Shown: piece after piece, positions 6,814-7,585 of the stretch
Layout: each line of letters begins with the position of its first letter
Numbering within the stretch: position 1 is the stretch's first letter
From: Desulfobacteraceae bacterium
GTDB taxonomy: Bacteria > Desulfobacterota > Desulfobacteria > Desulfobacterales > Desulfosalsimonadaceae
Length of the DNA stretch: 7,585 nt
Direction: 5' to 3'
NCBI GenBank assembly: GCA_007136525.1
Contig: SLGU01000065.1
Coordinates: 1-7,585, forward strand
Position numbers and translations under genes: made by a program
The notes under the pieces: model-generated
What the model was told of the DNA's origin: nothing
The model's database searches: none
Seen by the model: only the letters and a program-made list of their open reading frames with translations

Positions 6814-7236
6814 ATGGACGATTTTGAACCGACCATCATCGCTTTTGTCTGCAACTGGTGCACCTATACCGCGGCCGACCTGGCGGGGACGTCGCGGTTG
6901 TCATACCCGACCAATGTCCGGCTGATTCGCGTGATGTGTACGGGCATGGTGGATCCCAAGTATATTATCAAGGCTTTTCTGGAGGGCGCGGATGCCGTTC
7001 TGGTGAGCGGGTGCCACCCCGGCGATTGCCATTACATCAACGGCAATTACAAGGCCCGGCGGCGCATGAAGCTTTTGAAAGCCATTCTGCCCCAGTACGG
7101 TTTTGATGAAAAACGGCTCAAGCTGACCTGGATCGGTGCTTCCGACGGCATCCAGTTTGCCCGGACCATCAAGGAAATGGTGGCTGAAATCAAGGAACTC
7201 GGCCCCAATGAAGCCAAGCATGCCGCGGTTGTCTGA
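6814..7236 (+). CDS. mvhD: MvhD/FlpD-type iron-sulfur electron-transfer subunit
   Basis: A 140-residue protein that matches the usual length and style of the small MvhD/FlpD subunit (often annotated hydrogenase iron-sulfur subunit), which binds a 2Fe-2S cluster and docks on HdrA. Five cysteines are visible: Cys13 and Cys16 in FVCNWCTY, Cys42 in RVMCTGMVDP, and Cys67 and Cys72 in SGCHPGDCHY. The C-terminal half has WIGASDGIQFARTIKEM, also typical. No selenocysteine codon interrupts the frame. The start is ATG at 6814 with GGAGG (6800-6804) nine bases upstream; the ORF begins with FVCNWC-type sequence directly after, so no longer start is needed. It follows hdrA by 323 bp of repeat-bearing DNA and precedes the FrhB-like gene by 46 bp. 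Its role is to pass electrons between a donor module and HdrA; whether a hydrogenase, formate dehydrogenase or other partner is involved is not shown here. Confidence 0.93.
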   Translation: MDDFEPTIIAFVCNWCTYTAADLAGTSRLSYPTNVRLIRVMCTGMVDPKYIIKAFLEGADAVLVSGCHPGDCHYINGNYKARRRMKLLKAILPQYGFDEKRLKLTWIGASDGIQFARTIKEMVAEIKELGPNEAKHAAVV

Positions 7237-7282
7237 AACCCGGCTGTTTATAACTATTTGAATATCCTAAGGGAGGCACTTC

Positions 7283-7585
7283 ATGGCAAAAACAGCTTTA
7301 TGCGAAGTGGCGGATCAGAACCTGCAGGGGTCTCTTGCAGCGTTTTATAAATCGCTGCTGGCGTTGGATGACATCAGTGCCGTAATGGTTCCCATGCACC
7401 TTCCCGCAAAAGACATGGTGATGCAGACACTGGTGACCGATCCTGAAAAACTGGACGCGGTCGATCCGCTGGCCCCCGCGTTTCCGATGAATGCGGCACG
7501 CCTGGTATCCCGGCTCACCAAAAGGCCTGCCGGGGGAACCGTGGCGGTGGTGCTTCGCCCCTGTGAGATACGGGCGCTGATCGAG
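7283..7585 (+). CDS. FrhB/FdhB-like (F420 hydrogenase/dehydrogenase beta family) protein, N-terminal part
   Basis: The first 101 residues of a gene that runs off the right edge. ATG at 7283 is preceded by a strong GGGAGG at 7271-7276. The recognisable piece is the near-end segment VAVVLRPCEIRALIE (Cys94), a motif I associate with the FrhB/FdhB-type flavin/iron-sulfur proteins that accompany HdrA and MvhD in sulfate reducers. The earlier part (SLAAFYKSLLALDDISAVMVP, then VTDPEKLDAVDPLAPAFPMN) fits the variable N-terminus of that group. The cluster-binding and flavin-binding cysteine motifs would be further downstream and cannot be checked. It is the third or later gene of the same operon and is presumably a partner of the HdrA/MvhD complex, feeding or accepting electrons. 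The exact substrate (F420, formate-derived electrons or other) is unknown. Confidence 0.7.
   Translation, partial: MAKTALCEVADQNLQGSLAAFYKSLLALDDISAVMVPMHLPAKDMVMQTLVTDPEKLDAVDPLAPAFPMNAARLVSRLTKRPAGGTVAVVLRPCEIRALIE

Noticed and set aside
6512..6863. Minus-strand frames across the hexamer repeats (Glu-Ile/Gly-Ile or Asn-Arg strings)
   Set aside because: They are translations of a simple hexamer repeat in different frames, overlap the start of mvhD in one case, and have no domain or credible ribosome-binding site. I treat them as spurious.

Overview
The window looks like chromosome from an anaerobic, sulfate-reducer-type bacterium of the Desulfobacterota (Desulfobacterales/Desulfosarcina-like). 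This placement is inferred from gene content and protein style, not from a marker gene. The key content is an HdrA-type flavoprotein, an MvhD/FlpD-type electron-transfer subunit and an FrhB/FdhB-type protein in one operon. They sit beside an NtrC-class sigma-54 activator, with a hexanucleotide-repeat intergenic element of a kind I associate with this group from memory.

Layout. (1) Positions 3-1175, + strand: 3' part of a PAS-containing histidine kinase whose start lies outside the window. (2) Positions 1202-2590, - strand: a PAS/AAA+/Fis-HTH sigma-54-dependent activator with a four-cysteine cluster in its PAS domain; it converges with the kinase, 26 bp apart. (3) Positions 2591-2826: a divergent control region. 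It holds an AT-rich array of TGTTAA half-sites, including a 13-bp inverted repeat, followed by a perfect-looking -24/-12 (sigma-54) promoter pointing right. (4) Positions 2827-3072: a small TusA-like protein, probably starting at TTG, with leucine where the family has its catalytic cysteine. (5) Positions 3083-6490: a 1135-residue HdrA with a complete GltD/NfnB-type NAD(P)H:FAD module inserted between its internal iron-sulfur motifs. (6) Positions 6491-6813: a 323-bp gene-free stretch with two 44-bp arms of GAAATC-type hexamers, facing each other around a 90-nt core. (7) Positions 6814-7236: MvhD/FlpD-type subunit. (8) Positions 7283-7585 (runs off the end): the N-terminus of an FrhB/FdhB-like protein.

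Working model (inference). The activator binds the TGTTAA array about 85-145 bp upstream of the predicted start site and opens the sigma-54 promoter. This drives a tusA-like/hdrA-gltD/mvhD/frhB-like operon encoding a cytoplasmic, flavin-based electron-transfer complex. The GltD-type insert would connect NAD(P)(H) directly to the HdrA iron-sulfur/FAD chain, MvhD would relay electrons, and the FrhB-like protein would be a further flavin/iron-sulfur partner. No HdrB or HdrC is visible; they may lie beyond the right edge or be absent. The cysteine-rich PAS domain suggests the activator senses redox state, oxygen or an iron-sulfur/metal cofactor.
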